Shown here piece by piece: positions 6,118 to 7,178 of a stretch of 7,178 nt of DNA. The stretch comes from Anaerosporobacter sp031551385 (GTDB lineage: Bacteria; Bacillota; Clostridia; Lachnospirales; Lachnospiraceae). The notes below the pieces were generated by a model. The model did no database searches. It was not told where the DNA came from and was given only the letters and a program-made list of their open reading frames with translations. The stretch is from contig NZ_JAVBNS010000078.1 in assembly GCF_031551385.1 (NCBI RefSeq), positions 1 through 7,178 of the forward strand, given 5' to 3'. The first letter of the stretch is position 1. Every line of letters starts with the position of its first letter. Position numbers and translations under genes: made by a program.

Positions 6118-7178
6118 ATGGAAAAAACTAAGATTCTTGATAATATTGTACAACCCCAAGGCTATGCGGGATATCCATTAGTTAATTGCTTTGCTTCATT
6201 ATTATTATCGCAAAATAAAAGGATAAAACCTACTCCTGAAAATCTATCTAACCATAGGGAAGCATTATATAGATTTTTACTAACGGCTTCTGGCTATGCT
6301 TTTAGTTGTTTATATACAAGCGAGTATATTCCTTGCAGTAAAATAGATTTTCAGTTAGCAATAAAGAATGACGAACATATCCCATATATGATGAACTTTG
6401 GAAAATGTAATTATCATATCTTGCAAAAAGAAGTGAATAGCGAAGATGAGGTAAAAGAGCAAATTTTGGAATCAATTAATCGTGAGATTCCAGTTTTGTT
6501 TGAGTTCACAGATTCAATGTGGGGTATTATAACTGGTTATGAGAATAATGGAGATACGTTATATGGTTTTCATGGTTGCTTGAATAAGAGTGATTTTAAG
6601 CCAGATGGTATGCTAGAAAATAAAATGTTTTTCAAAGCGAACTGGTCAGATGATTTAAAAAGAGTAATTATTGTTGATGATTTTAAGGCGAAGCCTTATG
6701 AGTACTCAAAGTATGTGAACCATTGGATAAACGTTATGGAAAATAGTTCAGAAGGACCATATGCATATGGTGTGAAGGCGATGGAGCAATATGTTGAGTT
6801 ATTATCAGATAATGATTTTTTTACAAATATAGAGGAAGAAACATTGAAAGAGACCTTCTATTATCTTCATTGTCAAAGCTATTTGGCAGAGACCAGAATT
6901 TTTATGGGGATGGCATTTTCAGGTACAGTAGGAAAATGTGCATTACGTAATCATTTGGGGATTATGAAAGATGTGAATGCAGATATCAAGAATTATACAG
7001 ATCGAATTAAGAATATTGGATTTAAAATGCATAAACTGTGTTGGAGTTACTGGGAGGCGATTGGAGAAAAGAAAGGTTGGTATCCAAAACCAGATGAATT
7101 TGCAACGAAATTAACGGATTCTAAGAGTAGAAAAAAGGTTTTGAAGAAGATGCTAGAGCTGAAAGAATGTGATGTAGA
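6118..7178 (+). CDS. Uncharacterised protein with possible papain/BtrH-like N-terminal half (3' partial)
   Basis: An open frame starts at ATG 6118 after AAGGAAG at 6106-6112 and runs without a stop to the window end, giving 353 codons plus two bases. The start of the protein has GYAGYPLVNCFASLLLS at 15-31, with Cys24 after Asn23 at the head of a helix. This is followed by REIPVLFEFTDSMWGIITGY at 122-141 and then GDTLYGFHG at 145-153. The order Cys-helix, beta-strand, GYxxxGDTLxGxxG-like turn resembles the C39/BtrH-type papain-like fold, but I cannot confirm a catalytic His/Asp. The second half (about 195-345) is helical, including GPYAYGVKAMEQYVELLSDN at 213-232 and a Trp-rich stretch at 308-322. 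There is no signal peptide or membrane helix. The 92-bp gap upstream shows no terminator, so it may share the transcript of the Imm-5-like gene, or use a weak promoter near 6063-6068 (TAGAAT). Confidence 0.75.
   Translation, partial: MEKTKILDNIVQPQGYAGYPLVNCFASLLLSQNKRIKPTPENLSNHREALYRFLLTASGYAFSCLYTSEYIPCSKIDFQLAIKNDEHIPYMMNFGKCNYHILQKEVNSEDEVKEQILESINREIPVLFEFTDSMWGIITGYENNGDTLYGFHGCLNKSDFKPDGMLENKMFFKANWSDDLKRVIIVDDFKAKPYEYSKYVNHWINVMENSSEGPYAYGVKAMEQYVELLSDNDFFTNIEEETLKETFYYLHCQSYLAETRIFMGMAFSGTVGKCALRNHLGIMKDVNADIKNYTDRIKNIGFKMHKLCWSYWEAIGEKKGWYPKPDEFATKLTDSKSRKKVLKKMLELKECDV

Overview
The window is an AT-rich stretch (about one third G+C by eye) with strong AGGAGG-type ribosome binding sites and short intergenic gaps. 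It holds seven protein genes and no RNA gene, mobile element or CRISPR array that I could find. The codon use, the flavodoxin-family and GNAT genes, the PilZ-tailed chemoreceptor and the Imm-5-like and PF12746-like proteins point to a low-GC Firmicute. A motile anaerobic Clostridia member of the Lachnospiraceae (Lachnoclostridium/Anaerocolumna type) fits best. This placement is inferred from protein style, not from a marker gene.

Region 1 (1-2152, + strand) looks like the tail of an operon. It contains the C-terminal part of a flavodoxin-fold NAD(P)H-dependent oxidoreductase, a RimJ/RimL-type GNAT acetyltransferase, and a two-domain protein joining a concanavalin/LamG-like N-terminal half to a cysteine-rich C-terminal half. 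Gaps are only 41 and 33 bp. The operon ends at a strong hairpin (2183-2214) that can also serve the convergent gene on the other strand.

Region 2 (2225-4324, - strand) is a single large chemoreceptor. It has six predicted membrane helices, no recognisable extracellular or HAMP domain, a full-length MCP signalling hairpin, and a C-terminal YcgR-like N domain plus PilZ domain with intact c-di-GMP-binding motifs. It probably links c-di-GMP to chemotaxis signalling.

Region 3 (4325-4683) is a 359-bp divergent intergenic region. Each direction has a plausible sigma-A promoter, and each promoter carries a short inverted repeat in an operator-like position.

Region 4 (4684-7178, + strand) is a probable three-gene unit: a PF12746-like GNAT acetyltransferase, an Imm-5-like putative immunity protein, and a 353+ residue protein with a possible papain/BtrH-like N-terminal half that runs off the window end. 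No toxin gene, biosynthetic cluster or complete new system is visible. The best leads are the receptor fusion, the LamG/Cys-rich protein and the GNAT/Imm-5/papain-like trio.
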